Assembly: GCA_031292055.1 (NCBI GenBank)
Contig: JARLHV010000040.1
Coordinates: 1-64,000 of the forward strand
Direction: 5' to 3'
Source: Desulfosporosinus sp.
Lineage (GTDB): Bacteria > Bacillota > Desulfitobacteriia > Desulfitobacteriales > Desulfitobacteriaceae
Length of the DNA stretch: 64,000 bases
Position 1 is the stretch's first letter, and each line of letters opens with the position of its first letter. Below, piece by piece: positions 45,599 through 55,134 of the stretch. The notes below the pieces were generated by a model, which had not been told where the DNA came from, searched no databases, and was given only the letters and a program-made list of their open reading frames with translations. The translations under genes and the position numbers were made by a program.

Positions 45599-45628
45599 AT
45601 TATACAATAGATAATAATATATTGGCAA
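45599..45628 (-). promoter_or_regulatory. Sigma-A type promoter of modA2
   Basis: On the minus strand TTGCCA (45628-45623), 18-bp spacer, TATAAT (45604-45599). About 115 bp of leader follow before the modA2 start. No aptamer is seen in this leader. The plus-strand half of 45629-45835 holds a TATAAT near 45770 that may serve the regulator gene. Confidence 0.72.
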
Positions 45629-45835
45629 TATGATTTAATCTAGTTTACCCCTAACAGGATTTCTTCCTGCAGGCTATTGAAAAGCCGATTATGCTTTATA
45701 AATACTTACTGTCCTCAACCTGTCATCTCCAAACAAAACCAAACTATAACTTAATTCTATGATATGCTATAATAGGCTAAACTAGCATTTTGGATCATAA
45801 ACTAAATTAAATTAGTAGGGAGACTGTGAATTAGT

Positions 45836-46774
45836 ATGTCCGAAGATGTTTCTTACACTCCTGAAGAAGTGGCGAAAATCCTTAACATCTCCAAATATAC
45901 GGTTTATGAACTCATTAAGCGCGATGAGTTAGCTGCCTACCACATTGGCCGCAAAGTACGTGTGGATGGAGCAGATATTGAAGCTTTTAAACGCAATTCA
46001 AAAAATGTAACGACTTTCGCTACTCCACCATTACAGCCTGCATCTCCCAGTCCCCATTCTCCGTCGGACGAGGGCTTGATTATCTGTGGACAGGATATGA
46101 CTTTAGATATTTTAACCCGACATTTAGAAAGGAAATTCCCCCATGTCCGCTTCCTCCGGCAGAATATTGGCAGCATCGATGGACTCATGGCTTTATACAG
46201 AGGCATGGCCAACGTCGTCACCGCTCACTTATGGGATAGTGACACCAATGAGTATAATACTCCGTACGTTCGAAGAATGTTGCCCGGACACAGAGCGGTC
46301 TTAATAAATATGGTTTTTCGAGTAGAAGGTTTTTATGTTGCCAAAGGCAATCCAAAGAAAATTCTTACTTGGGCAGATCTAGCTCGTCCAGACCTGCGTT
46401 TCGTCAACCGGGAACGCGGTTCAGGTGCCCGAGTTTTATTGGACGAACACTTACGAATTCAAGGAATTGTGCACCAATCTGTCAATGGCTATAGCAACGA
46501 AGAAATGAGTCATATTGCCGTTGCCAGCAAAATTGCCCGAGGTGAGGCGGATGTAGGCTTGGGGATTGAAAAAGCCGCACAACAAGTTAATAATATTGAC
46601 TTTGTGCCTTTACAAATAGAGCGTTATGACTTAGTTGTACGTAAGGAAGACATTGATAAACCATATTTTCAGGCTTTACTATCCATCCTGAAATCGCAAG
46701 CTTTTCGAAATGAAGTAATAGGCATTGGGAGTTATGATGTGACCAGTATGGGCGAAATCATGGCCGAGGTATAG
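45836..46774 (+). CDS. HTH regulator with periplasmic-binding-like domain (candidate Mo/W sensor)
   Basis: 312 residues, ATG 45836. Residues 1-57 are an excisionase/MerR-type helix-turn-helix (YTPEEVAKILNISKYTVYEL). From ~75 on it is a periplasmic-binding-protein-like domain (PF12727 type): GQDMTLDILTRHLERKFP, SIDGLMALYRGMANVVTAHL, NRERGSGARVLLDEHL and ARGEADVGLGIEKAAQ. There is no signal peptide, so it is a cytoplasmic one-component sensor. Related proteins are common next to molybdate/tungstate uptake genes. Its divergence from modA2 makes it the best candidate to bind the GTTAG repeats (inference). Confidence 0.85.
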   Translation: MSEDVSYTPEEVAKILNISKYTVYELIKRDELAAYHIGRKVRVDGADIEAFKRNSKNVTTFATPPLQPASPSPHSPSDEGLIICGQDMTLDILTRHLERKFPHVRFLRQNIGSIDGLMALYRGMANVVTAHLWDSDTNEYNTPYVRRMLPGHRAVLINMVFRVEGFYVAKGNPKKILTWADLARPDLRFVNRERGSGARVLLDEHLRIQGIVHQSVNGYSNEEMSHIAVASKIARGEADVGLGIEKAAQQVNNIDFVPLQIERYDLVVRKEDIDKPYFQALLSILKSQAFRNEVIGIGSYDVTSMGEIMAEV

Positions 46775-46821
46775 AGCTCACTTTAAATTCTGGCTATAAA
46801 GCTTTAAAGCCATTTATAATC

Positions 46822-46870
46822 TAATCTTAAAAGAGGTATTCAGTATAATCGAATACCTCTTTTAAGATTA
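46822..46870. terminator. Bidirectional terminator between regulator and lysR genes
   Basis: Perfect 20-bp inverted repeat (46822-46841, 46851-46870) with a 9-nt loop between convergent genes, with A/T-rich outer arms. Confidence 0.88.
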
Positions 46871-46901
46871 AAGATTGAGATCCTTTCAATGCCATCCGTC
46901 T

Positions 46902-47879
46902 TCAATGTCCCTGCCAATGTGCCTGCCCTTCCGGATAACTCACGGCAGGGTGAGCAATATGCGGTATATTGATATGTTCTTCTAATTCATAATAATCATT
47001 ACGCAAAACATCTGCTATTAACTCATGATCGTGGAGTAGGTTGATCAAAATGCGCTCATCTTTACTCTGGGTAATTTGGGCATTGGTGAGAATACTAAGC
47101 GGTCGAAAAACGGGAATATCTTTAATCTTTAAGGTCTTAAAGATTTTTTGGTCATATTCATTGCCGACAGCCAACGAAGAAATAATGGTAATTCCGAGTC
47201 CCGCCGCAACCACTTGTTTGATCGCCTGAGTACTTCCTAGTTCCATCGTTACATTCAGTTGATCCGGTTCAAATCCTTGCTCTTTTAATACCATTTCCAT
47301 CACTTTTCTAGTCCCAGAACCGTATTCTCTAGTCACCAGACGTTCATGCGAGAGTTCAGGTAAGGTGATACTTTCCCTTGACGCCCAGTGGTGAAAATTG
47401 GGAATAACGACTACTAACTCGTCTTCCCAAAAACTTTCCACATTAAGATCCTCATGCTGGGAAGCTGGTCCCTCAATCAAACCAATGTGAATTTTTCCTC
47501 CTATAATATCTTGTGTAATCAACTCCGTATTTGCGATCTTTACTTTGAAGTCTACATCTGGGTGGGTCTTCAACAAAAACGCCAGAATATTGGGAAGAAC
47601 GTATTCTCCGATCGTTGAAGTAGCGCCAAGGTATATTAGCCTTCTCTGGTCTTTGGCTAGAGCGCGAATCTCCTCTTTAACGTTCGCAAGAATGTCCAGG
47701 ATAGTCTGAACACGTTCATAGAAAAGTTCACCTTCCTTCGTCAGGGTAACCCCTTTGTTCGTGCGGTCAAAAAAACGAGCGCCATATTCATATTCCAAAT
47801 TTTGAATTTGTAAAGTAATACTGGGTTGACTCATGTGGAGATTCTTAGCTGATAACGTAATATTATTAGTTTCCGCCAC
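46902..47879 (-). CDS. LysR-family transcriptional regulator (start uncertain)
   Basis: 325 residues from GTG 47879. The typical LysR beginning lies upstream in the same frame: IIIEQHFLVFKEVAETNN starts at ATC 47915/ATA 47909, 4-10 nt after GGAAGGGAG. No ATG, GTG or TTG is available there, and a stop lies just before. ATG 47920 is one base out of frame. Helix-turn-helix: LSAKNLHMSQPSITLQIQNL. The effector domain (GEYVLPNILAFLLKTHPDVD, TREYGSGTRKVMEMVLKEQG) resembles CysL/CbbR-like members. Target unknown; the gene downstream is convergent. Confidence 0.85.
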   Translation of the reverse strand: MAETNNITLSAKNLHMSQPSITLQIQNLEYEYGARFFDRTNKGVTLTKEGELFYERVQTILDILANVKEEIRALAKDQRRLIYLGATSTIGEYVLPNILAFLLKTHPDVDFKVKIANTELITQDIIGGKIHIGLIEGPASQHEDLNVESFWEDELVVVIPNFHHWASRESITLPELSHERLVTREYGSGTRKVMEMVLKEQGFEPDQLNVTMELGSTQAIKQVVAAGLGITIISSLAVGNEYDQKIFKTLKIKDIPVFRPLSILTNAQITQSKDERILINLLHDHELIADVLRNDYYELEEHINIPHIAHPAVSYPEGQAHWQGH

Positions 47880-47993
47880 CTCTTTGAATACCAGAAAGTG
47901 TTGTTCTATGATGATGCATCTCCCTTCCTATTTTCGGCATTAACAATAGGATGCCCCTTCACTTTCTGTCTGACTCCCTTAATATTCCACAGA

Positions 47994-48029
47994 AAATAAG
48001 ACTTGTCCACACTTGGACAAGTCTTATTT
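47994..48029. terminator. Intrinsic terminator after the Lys/Cys-rich small gene
   Basis: Perfect 16-bp inverted repeat (47994-48009, 48014-48029) with a 4-nt loop and A/T flanks, downstream of the 48058-48453 gene and upstream of lysR. Confidence 0.85.
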
Positions 48030-48057
48030 CTAGAAAGGTATAAACTCATTTATCTAT

Positions 48058-48453
48058 TTATTTATTTATTTTTTTCTTACTTCTGCACTTGCATTTCGAT
48101 AGGGGAACCTTTTTGCCCTTGCATTTACAGTTAACTTTCTTTTCCTTTTTCTTTTTCATTTTCATTCCCCTTCCTCTTTTTTGAACAAGGGCGCTTATTT
48201 CTATTTCAAGCTTAAGAAACTTATCTTCTAAGTCAGCTATTTTCAAAGCAAGGATAGTGAGATCCTGCCAATACGTGTCACCGTCATCAGATTGAACACA
48301 TGCTTCAACAATGACAGGTACTCTTTCAGCTTCAATGACAGCTACTGAAGTGACTACCGGAGATGCTTCAGCAGTCACTTCAAGTTCAGATGACGCTTCA
48401 ACATCTTGGGTTTGCTCATTCTCCTGCTCATTCAATTTAGCTTTTCTTACCAT
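48058..48453 (-). CDS. Hypothetical protein with Lys/Cys-rich C-terminus
   Basis: 131 residues, ATG 48453 with AAGGTAGG upstream. Three zones: an acidic, Glu/Val/Ala-rich N-terminus, a central Leu/Ile-rich helix likely to form a coiled coil (LTILALKIADLEDKFLKLEI), and a basic tail with paired Cys-Lys motifs (CKCKGKKVPLSKCKCRSKKK). Four cysteines in CKCx8CKC could bind metal. No family recognised. Own terminator on the 3' side. It could be spore-related, but nothing in the sequence proves it. Confidence 0.6.
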   Translation of the reverse strand: MVRKAKLNEQENEQTQDVEASSELEVTAEASPVVTSVAVIEAERVPVIVEACVQSDDGDTYWQDLTILALKIADLEDKFLKLEIEISALVQKRGRGMKMKKKKEKKVNCKCKGKKVPLSKCKCRSKKKINK

Positions 48454-48531
48454 TACTAAACCTACCTTCTTAACTTCTATGAGTATTTTATCGCCTGGAA
48501 TACATTTACTTATTTATAAGTATGTGCGTAA

Positions 48532-48558
48532 ACCCACTATCCTTTTAGGGTAGTGGGT
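48532..48558. terminator. Hairpin upstream of the Lys/Cys-rich gene
   Basis: Arms ACCCACTATCC and GGGTAGTGGGT around TTTTA, in the 244-bp gap between the small gene and the c-di-GMP gene; probably ends transcription of 48698-50956. Confidence 0.6.
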
Positions 48559-48697
48559 AGTTCACATATTTAAGCTATGTATATGAATTATATAACACTT
48601 TCTAATAAAATCAAGAACATATTTACTCTCTATTAAAGACCTTCATGATACGGGCTAACGAGTTTATTTGGCAGGATATTGTCTATCTTCTGCTGCG

Positions 48698-50956
48698 CTA
48701 TCGCAACAAAAAAGAGTTGCCTCCTATAGCCTTAACTTCTTTCTTAATTTGAGCAGCTCGTTCGGCGACAAGGAGGGGTGTCCAATTTTGCTCCGTGCTG
48801 TTTACAATGAGACCAGCCAGAGCCACGCTAAGATATGCTGTGCCTGGCAGCTGCTCACAAGACTGTTCAAATTGGTCAAGGATGATAACTGCTAATTTTT
48901 CCAGGTCCGAGGGTGCAGAAATTGTAATAAAATCATCGCCACCAATGTGTCCGACAAAGGTTGCTTCTGCGGTTTTAGAGGAGGCATTCAGTAAAATATC
49001 GCTCAACCTCTTGATAGCTACGTCTCCTTGTTGGAACCCATATAAATCGTTATAATATTTAAATTTATTAAGATCAACATAGATAATACCAAAACTCAAA
49101 CCTTGTTCTAAATGTTGGCGGATCTCCTGGTCAATGAGAAGGTTACCTGGCAAGCCAGTTAGCGGATTAGCTCCTCGGGCCAGCTTGATCTGCCTCTCGG
49201 ACATAGCCTTGATCAGATTAGCCACTGAAACCATGCCAATCGGCTTGCGTTGGTTAGCTACAATAATGCCGTCATACAGCTGGGCATCCGAGCGTTGCAT
49301 CGCTAGACTAGACACAACTTCCAAAGGCGTAGTATCTTCAACTATTAAGGGATTTGTGTCCATCAAAATAGGAACAGCACGTTCTGAATAAAGGGTAACA
49401 CCATAACGGGTACCTAAGGCGGCAAAAAATCTGTTGCGCTGCATCACACCGACTAAACGGGAATCTTCGATTATCCCCACCAACCATTGACATTGATGAT
49501 CGCGAAAGTAAGCTTCTACAGTCTTAACTTGAGTATTTGTCTTAAAGAGGTGCAAGGGCTCTACCATGGAAATTATAGGACTTTGCTCAATATATTTTGG
49601 CGGCCGTTTTGAATCCAAAATTTCCATAACGTCGGGGTTAATACTACTACGCTCAAAAGATGGCGTTGCGACAAAGAATCCCTGGACATAATCCACCCCC
49701 AATTGGACTACGGTATGCAATTCCTCTGCTGTTTCCACTCCTTCTGCGATGATTTGACACCCTATTCGCTTCGAAAATGTTACAAACGTTTCCAATAAAG
49801 CCCATTTAATTGGATCAACATTCACTCCCTTAATTATCGATTGGTCTATTTTCAGGAAGTCTGGGTGAAGCTCCGCTACGGATTGCAAAGAAGAGTAGCC
49901 CGCCCCAAGGTCATCTAAAGCAATTAAGTAACCCTGATTACGATAATAATCTATAACATTCCGGAACGTGGAAAAATCCTCGATGACACTCCGTTCCGTA
50001 ATTTCCAGGACAACATCCGTTGGGGTTAACCCTTTTTCACTAAGCAGTTTTCTAGTATGACCAGAAGCAAACTCAGGGTCAATTAGGACCTGGGCGTTAA
50101 TGTTGAGGAAGAGCATTTCTTTGTCTCTAGCAATAGCCGGATAGGCCGTAATTGCTTGACGCCGACAAAGAGTTCCAATTGGATAGAGCTGCCCTATCTT
50201 TTCAGCAAAGGGGAAGAGGTCCGCAATATTGTTAAAGCAAGTTGAATTTGGTATACGGGCTAACGCTTCAAAACCTAACACCTCACCGCTTTGAGTGTCA
50301 ATAATCGGTTGAAAAGCAACTTTCAAGTAGAGGTCAGGTTTTTCAATTAAGCGGGTAATCTCTTCGCGACGGGCAAAAAAATGGGGATCTGGTTCTGATT
50401 TGTTTAACAGAAAGGCCTCCTTTACCGCTGCATATACTAAATAATCGGTACTTCGTCCGCTTTCGTTGCTGCACCGGGCAAGTCCATAACGCAACCTTAT
50501 TTTCTCGTCAACTAATTTTCTAATACTACTGTTAAACCGCTCTTCCAAAGGAAGAACCCATTGTTCGACGAATCCGTTCATTTCCCAATGTGTTTTTTTC
50601 CCCAGAACAAAATAAACAACGAAGTCATCCCCACCCCTACTTTCCAATTGAGAGAAGAGGAAGAGTTTACGTTGTTTTCTGAGCGTAAGCTTAAGTTCAT
50701 TTTCAATTTTAGCCAGGATTTTCTGGCAAATTTTATAGCCATAACGGAATTCCACTTCATGAAATTTTACAACGTCAAGATACAATACCCAGATTGTTTT
50801 ATCATCCCTAAGGAAACGGTATAGCTTTTGTTGGCTCATATCAATCAAATGCTCCTTTTTGACCAGAACATGCCACCAGTTCCAGTCTTTTTCCCTAGAT
50901 ATCTTAAAAGCATAATAATCTCCATTTGTTGGGAGCGAACAAAAGATTGAATCCAT
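48698..50956 (-). CDS. c-di-GMP protein GGDEF-EAL-CBS-GGDEF
   Basis: 752 residues, ATG 50956. Order: N-terminal GGDEF-like domain (RGGDDF at 107-112), EAL domain from ~205 to ~450, a CBS pair (~465-590), then a second GGDEF-like domain (IGGDDF at ~672). The EAL catalytic residues are all visible: E230 in FEALAR, N in LFLNIN, E in LEITER, DD in LDDLGAGYSS, K in LKIDQS, E in IAEGVET and Q in YVQGFF, so phosphodiesterase activity is expected. Both GGDEF motifs read GGDDF, compatible with activity or regulation. CBS domains suggest adenine-nucleotide control. No membrane segments. Confidence 0.9.
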   Translation of the reverse strand: MDSIFCSLPTNGDYYAFKISREKDWNWWHVLVKKEHLIDMSQQKLYRFLRDDKTIWVLYLDVVKFHEVEFRYGYKICQKILAKIENELKLTLRKQRKLFLFSQLESRGGDDFVVYFVLGKKTHWEMNGFVEQWVLPLEERFNSSIRKLVDEKIRLRYGLARCSNESGRSTDYLVYAAVKEAFLLNKSEPDPHFFARREEITRLIEKPDLYLKVAFQPIIDTQSGEVLGFEALARIPNSTCFNNIADLFPFAEKIGQLYPIGTLCRRQAITAYPAIARDKEMLFLNINAQVLIDPEFASGHTRKLLSEKGLTPTDVVLEITERSVIEDFSTFRNVIDYYRNQGYLIALDDLGAGYSSLQSVAELHPDFLKIDQSIIKGVNVDPIKWALLETFVTFSKRIGCQIIAEGVETAEELHTVVQLGVDYVQGFFVATPSFERSSINPDVMEILDSKRPPKYIEQSPIISMVEPLHLFKTNTQVKTVEAYFRDHQCQWLVGIIEDSRLVGVMQRNRFFAALGTRYGVTLYSERAVPILMDTNPLIVEDTTPLEVVSSLAMQRSDAQLYDGIIVANQRKPIGMVSVANLIKAMSERQIKLARGANPLTGLPGNLLIDQEIRQHLEQGLSFGIIYVDLNKFKYYNDLYGFQQGDVAIKRLSDILLNASSKTAEATFVGHIGGDDFITISAPSDLEKLAVIILDQFEQSCEQLPGTAYLSVALAGLIVNSTEQNWTPLLVAERAAQIKKEVKAIGGNSFLLR

Positions 50957-51281
50957 TGCAATACAAGGGACTCAACCTGCGCTATCGTAAAGCTGCTAGA
51001 AAAGGCATGGGGCAACAAAGACTATTATAAATATAGCACCCTAGTGTTAAGAAATAAGGAAATCAGTGTAAAGAAACGGTAAAGTTTAGATAAGGATTGA
51101 GCGCTGGGGATGTGCTCTTAACTATCAGTGATTAACGTGAAAATCCAATTAACAGGAACTTAACATAATTAGTAAGTATTTCTTTACATACACATGTTAC
51201 AATTATACAAAAAATATAGGAATATTAACAATTGGAGGTGTCGTTATTTCTATTTCAGATACAGCCCAAAAGGTAAAGTAT

Positions 51282-52667
51282 ATGTTTAACAGAAATAACC
51301 AAATCAACAAAACCTCATTTCCTCAGGAAATGGACTTTGTTATTATCAATGCCCTGCTTGATGTTGTTGGGACGGGGGATTTAAGTCAACGACTTAGTCT
51401 CTCAGATTTAGGAACATCCCCGCAAGTGCAGGAATTAGCCAAACGAGTAAACAGCCTAATTGACAACTACGAATCTGTATTAAAAGAGTCGGCTCAAGGA
51501 CTTACAAATGTAATTTCAGCGACCTTTGAAGAATCAAAAGTTCTCCGTGGTCAGAACGAAGGCCTCGCCTTGCAAGTTGAACAAATTAAACAGATTACAG
51601 TTGCCGTTGATTCAACAGCTCAGTCCATTGAAAGAGTTGCTCTTTCTACAGCAGAAATCGCAAATTCTGCTCAAGAAGCAAAAACCAGCTCCGACATAGG
51701 CGTTGCTAATGTCAGGTCAATGATTACAGAAATTGAAAGCATAAAAACAAGCTTTACTGAACTTCGAACAGAAAATGCTCAGCAAAAGGACTACGTCTTG
51801 CAAATTGGACAAATTACGGATATTATTCGTCAAATTGCAAGTCAAACCAACTTGCTTGCCCTCAACGCGGCCATTGAGGCAGCACGAGCAGGGGATGCTG
51901 GGCGAGGGTTTGCAGTAGTAGCACAAGAAGTTCGCAAATTGGCAGAAGAAACACAGACTGCCGTGCAAGACATTACCATTAAAGTCTCAAATTTGACGGA
52001 GCAAGCCTTGAAAACAACGTTTCAGGTAGAAAGTCTTAGCGATTCCACAGACACTTTAGCCGCCAAAGCATCTATGGTTATAGAATCCCTTGATAAATTA
52101 ACCACAAGTATTGGCGTCACTGAACACCAAGTGGATAATATTGCCCCTGTAACCGAAGAGCAATCCGCAACCTTTGAAGAACTAGCTGCCACCATCGATG
52201 ATGTTGCAACGTTCTACGCTTCAACAATAGCCTACTCTGCCGAATCAACTGAAAAACTAAGAGCAATTGGACTACTCATCGAGGACATGCGTAAAAATGC
52301 GATGCATTTCAAAGTTAAGCTTACGCCCCCAGAGATTATGAGTTTATTCATAACCGACCACCAATTATGGAATTGGCGGGTTGATTCAATGATTTCCAGC
52401 AATGAATTTATCGACCCAAGTGTAGCAGGGGACTTTCATGAATGTCAACTTGGAAAATGGTTAGCTGAGGCAGACCAATCATTAAGTGAGCGCAGTGACT
52501 ATAAGCAACTTCTCTCTGCCCATGCTGAATTTCACACCCTGGCTCAAAGTGCCGTGATAGCTAAAAACTCAGACCAGAACGAAGAAGCTAAGCAATATCT
52601 TAAACGGATGTACGAGCTCTCTGACCGTTTGGTCGTGATGCTCAAAGAATTACAGGAAACTCGTTAA
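51282..52667 (+). CDS. Soluble methyl-accepting chemotaxis protein with CZB domain
   Basis: 461 residues from ATG 51282 (AAAAGG 8-9 nt upstream). The frame reaches back 12 codons to ATT 51246, which sits 5 nt after a much better GGAGGTG, so a rare ATT start is possible. There is no membrane helix. The signalling hairpin is present ([33 protein letters not shown]). The C-terminus is a zinc-binding CZB domain: [21 protein letters not shown] with the His/Cys ligands. Likely senses zinc or redox state in the cytoplasm. Confidence 0.9.
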   Translation: MFNRNNQINKTSFPQEMDFVIINALLDVVGTGDLSQRLSLSDLGTSPQVQELAKRVNSLIDNYESVLKESAQGLTNVISATFEESKVLRGQNEGLALQVEQIKQITVAVDSTAQSIERVALSTAEIANSAQEAKTSSDIGVANVRSMITEIESIKTSFTELRTENAQQKDYVLQIGQITDIIRQIASQTNLLALNAAIEAARAGDAGRGFAVVAQEVRKLAEETQTAVQDITIKVSNLTEQALKTTFQVESLSDSTDTLAAKASMVIESLDKLTTSIGVTEHQVDNIAPVTEEQSATFEELAATIDDVATFYASTIAYSAESTEKLRAIGLLIEDMRKNAMHFKVKLTPPEIMSLFITDHQLWNWRVDSMISSNEFIDPSVAGDFHECQLGKWLAEADQSLSERSDYKQLLSAHAEFHTLAQSAVIAKNSDQNEEAKQYLKRMYELSDRLVVMLKELQETR

Positions 52668-52840
52668 GAAATATGGTATTATATCTATAAGAAGTGTTGA
52701 CCAATTTAGCTATTGGAGAATTCTTTCAGACGAATCATCGCGCCCCCTTGGCATCAAGCTTAGCTGTTGCCTCTTTTCTATGCCTTTATATCTATCTAAT
52801 TCCAAGACTCCCACTTCTCTAAGGATGTTTCTTATTCTGC

Positions 52841-52870
52841 TTCGGTGATGATAGTCTCCCCCACCGAAGT
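52841..52870. repeat. CTTCGGTG/CACCGAAG inverted repeat
   Basis: 8-bp arms around 14 bp, in the 299-bp gap before speD. Similar CTTCGGTGGGGG elements occur scattered in clostridial genomes (recollection, not checked). Nothing else is seen in 52668-52966 except the speD ribosome site. Confidence 0.4.
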
Positions 52871-52966
52871 CCCGATGTTCAACTTTAGCGTAAGCAAGTT
52901 CACTTATGAAAGGGCAACTTCTATATAATGCAGCCCTATGAGTTCTAATAAGTTTGGAGGGCGCAT

Positions 52967-53770
52967 ATGGAAATCAAATCACTTAAAAAATTAAAACTAT
53001 ACGGTTTTAATAACCTTACAAAAACCCTCAGTTTTAATATGTATGATATCTGCTATGCGAAGTCACCTGAGCACCGCCAGGCTTATATTGAATACATTGA
53101 TGAGGAATACAATTCAGATCGTCTGGCCACGATTCTCACGGATGTGGCTAACCTCATTGGAGCACATGTTCTAAATATAGCCCAACAGGATTATGATCCC
53201 CAAGGGGCAAGTGTCACTATGCTTATTTCCGAAGAACAAGATACAGATACTCAACCCACAAATATTACTGAGCCTTTATCTTCTGCCGTTGTCGCCCATC
53301 TCGATAAAAGTCATGTCACCGTTCATACTTACCCAGAAAGTCACCCTAATAGAGGGATTAGTACCTTTAGAGCCGACATCGATGTCTCAACTTGTGGTAA
53401 AATTTCTCCTCTGACCACACTTAATTATCTTGTAACCAGTTTCTCTCCGGATATCGCAATCATTGACTACCGAGTTCGTGGCTTTACCCGAGATCTTAAT
53501 GGCAAGAAATTTTTCATTGATCATAAAATAAGTTCTATTCAAAACTATCTAACTACAGAAAAGAAAGACCTCTATCAGATGATTGATGTTAATGTCTATC
53601 AGGAAAATATCTTTCACACAAAGATGATCTTAAAAGACTTTGATTTGGATAATTACTTGTTTGGCATGGCCAAGAAAGAACTCCTGCCCAGAGAAAAAAA
53701 GAAGATCAAACAACGTCTAACCAAAGAAATGGCTGAAATATTTCATGGAAAAAACATCCCCAAACTTTAA
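52967..53770 (+). CDS. speD: S-adenosylmethionine decarboxylase proenzyme
   Basis: 267 residues, ATG 52967 after TTGGAGG. Length and plan are those of the E. coli-type SpeD (264 residues). The self-cleavage site is in [20 protein letters not shown], where the serine of DKSH becomes the pyruvoyl group, and [19 protein letters not shown] holds the conserved cysteine. It provides decarboxylated SAM for spermidine synthesis. No speE is next to it. Confidence 0.92.
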   Translation: MEIKSLKKLKLYGFNNLTKTLSFNMYDICYAKSPEHRQAYIEYIDEEYNSDRLATILTDVANLIGAHVLNIAQQDYDPQGASVTMLISEEQDTDTQPTNITEPLSSAVVAHLDKSHVTVHTYPESHPNRGISTFRADIDVSTCGKISPLTTLNYLVTSFSPDIAIIDYRVRGFTRDLNGKKFFIDHKISSIQNYLTTEKKDLYQMIDVNVYQENIFHTKMILKDFDLDNYLFGMAKKELLPREKKKIKQRLTKEMAEIFHGKNIPKL

Positions 53771-53903
53771 CTCAACTCAACCCCCTTCAAGCAAAACTCA
53801 CAGCCTATTTGCTGACCTACTTGCGGGATTAGCTGGAATCACGCCGTTCGCTTCTGCCTAGCCGCTCAACTAATAGCTGCTACTTATTTCCAGATGGAAA
53901 TAA

Positions 53904-54623
53904 TCATTTCAACCCAATAGGTTCGTTGATAATCTGTTTGGCCTGAGATTCACTAATTACGCCATTAGCAACCATACTTTGTATGACAAGCTGTTGCCTC
54001 TCACGAGCAAGTCTCAGGTTTTTATAGGGATCATAGTCACTTGGCGCATTGGGGAGACCTGCAAGCAAGGTCAGTTCTCCGGCGTTTAATTCTGATGTTT
54101 TTTTGCCGAAATATGTCTCTGCTGCTTGGTATAATCCATTAGCCCCATGACCGAAGTAAATAACATTGCTGTAGAACGCAAATGTTTCTTGCTTACTCAT
54201 CGTGTCGTACACCCCAATGGCATAGATACTCTCAAGTAATTTCCAGGTTAATGATTTTGACGTAGTACTTAATAACGTGTTGTGAATCAATTGTTGCGTA
54301 ATTGTAGAACCACCTTGCAGGGGCTGCCCACCGCCAACGTCTACATATACTGCCCGCAAAGTTCCTCTGAAATCTATGCCTTTGTTTGTGAAGAAACTGC
54401 GATCCTCTGTTGCGATTATGGCATTACGGAACATTTCTGGTATTTCTTGGTACGTTAGAAATTGGCTTTGTTGAGCTTTAATATGAGTGAATACATCACC
54501 ACGCACCTGATCAGCAATTATGTTGACATAATTAAAGTAGTACTTTAATCCAAACCAGCTAATACATAAAACTATAACTACAAACATCAGGAATTTGAAC
54601 AAACCTTTGCTAAAGCGCGGCAT
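53904..54623 (-). CDS. Monofunctional peptidoglycan glycosyltransferase (GT51)
   Basis: 239 residues from ATG 54623 (AAGGAGG upstream); the open frame to 54671 is not used. One N-terminal membrane helix (~9-27), then GT51 motifs: AIIATEDRSFFTNKGIDFRG with the catalytic Glu (the usual His of FxxHxG is Asn), GGSTITQQLIHN and SKQETFAFYSNVIYFGHGAN. No transpeptidase domain, so it polymerises lipid II glycan only, outside the membrane. Confidence 0.88.
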   Translation of the reverse strand: MPRFSKGLFKFLMFVVIVLCISWFGLKYYFNYVNIIADQVRGDVFTHIKAQQSQFLTYQEIPEMFRNAIIATEDRSFFTNKGIDFRGTLRAVYVDVGGGQPLQGGSTITQQLIHNTLLSTTSKSLTWKLLESIYAIGVYDTMSKQETFAFYSNVIYFGHGANGLYQAAETYFGKKTSELNAGELTLLAGLPNAPSDYDPYKNLRLARERQQLVIQSMVANGVISESQAKQIINEPIGLK

Positions 54624-54704
54624 GAATTCCTCCTTCAGATTAAAAATAGGCCTAATAGCCTCCCTATTCATAGTATGGTTTGAGCAAATCTAATTTAAAC
54701 TCCT

Positions 54705-54977
54705 CTAATCGCCTATTATTATAGCTCGGTCAAATACACTACGTTTCTTTAAATCTGCCACATAATCGTTCGAATTAGCAACAGTCTCTGCGTCGGTCAT
54801 AGAACCATCAGGTGTTTTTTTTGCTTCTAAATTAGTCTTGGGGGGTTTTTTTGCCTTATGAGGTTGGTTAAATCGATATGCTAGTTCTCGCTTGCCCCTT
54901 CTCGGTCTGGCAAATATGAGCTTTCGTACTGGCCAAACTCGACTAATTGCTCGTATTTCTTCTAGCCCTTCATCCAT
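54705..54977 (-). CDS. Hypothetical basic protein
   Basis: 90 residues from ATG 54977 (GAGGTGA upstream). Basic, Lys/Arg-rich (VWPVRKLIFARPRRGKREL, PHKAKKPPKTNLEAKKTPDG), no membrane helix, no known family. It lies 34 bp beyond the longest frame of the transglycosylase gene on the same strand, so co-transcription is likely. Confidence 0.6.
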   Translation of the reverse strand: MDEGLEEIRAISRVWPVRKLIFARPRRGKRELAYRFNQPHKAKKPPKTNLEAKKTPDGSMTDAETVANSNDYVADLKKRSVFDRAIIIGD

Positions 54978-55134
54978 ACATATCACCTCATCGACGTTTT
55001 GATTTCTAAAAAGCTTGACTCCTCCCACTTTAACATTCAACTCTTTACCTTAAAATCCCTTCTAGATAAAAAATATATGTTATCATCCTGATAGTTTTGT
55101 AACATGCGAGTAATTTGATTAAAAGGAGTTTAAA

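Noticed and set aside
50957..51281. c-di-GMP riboswitch upstream of the chemoreceptor or GGDEF genes
   Set aside because: The conserved GEMM blocks were looked for by eye and not found; the gap shows only A/T-rich sequence and a GGAGGTG site.
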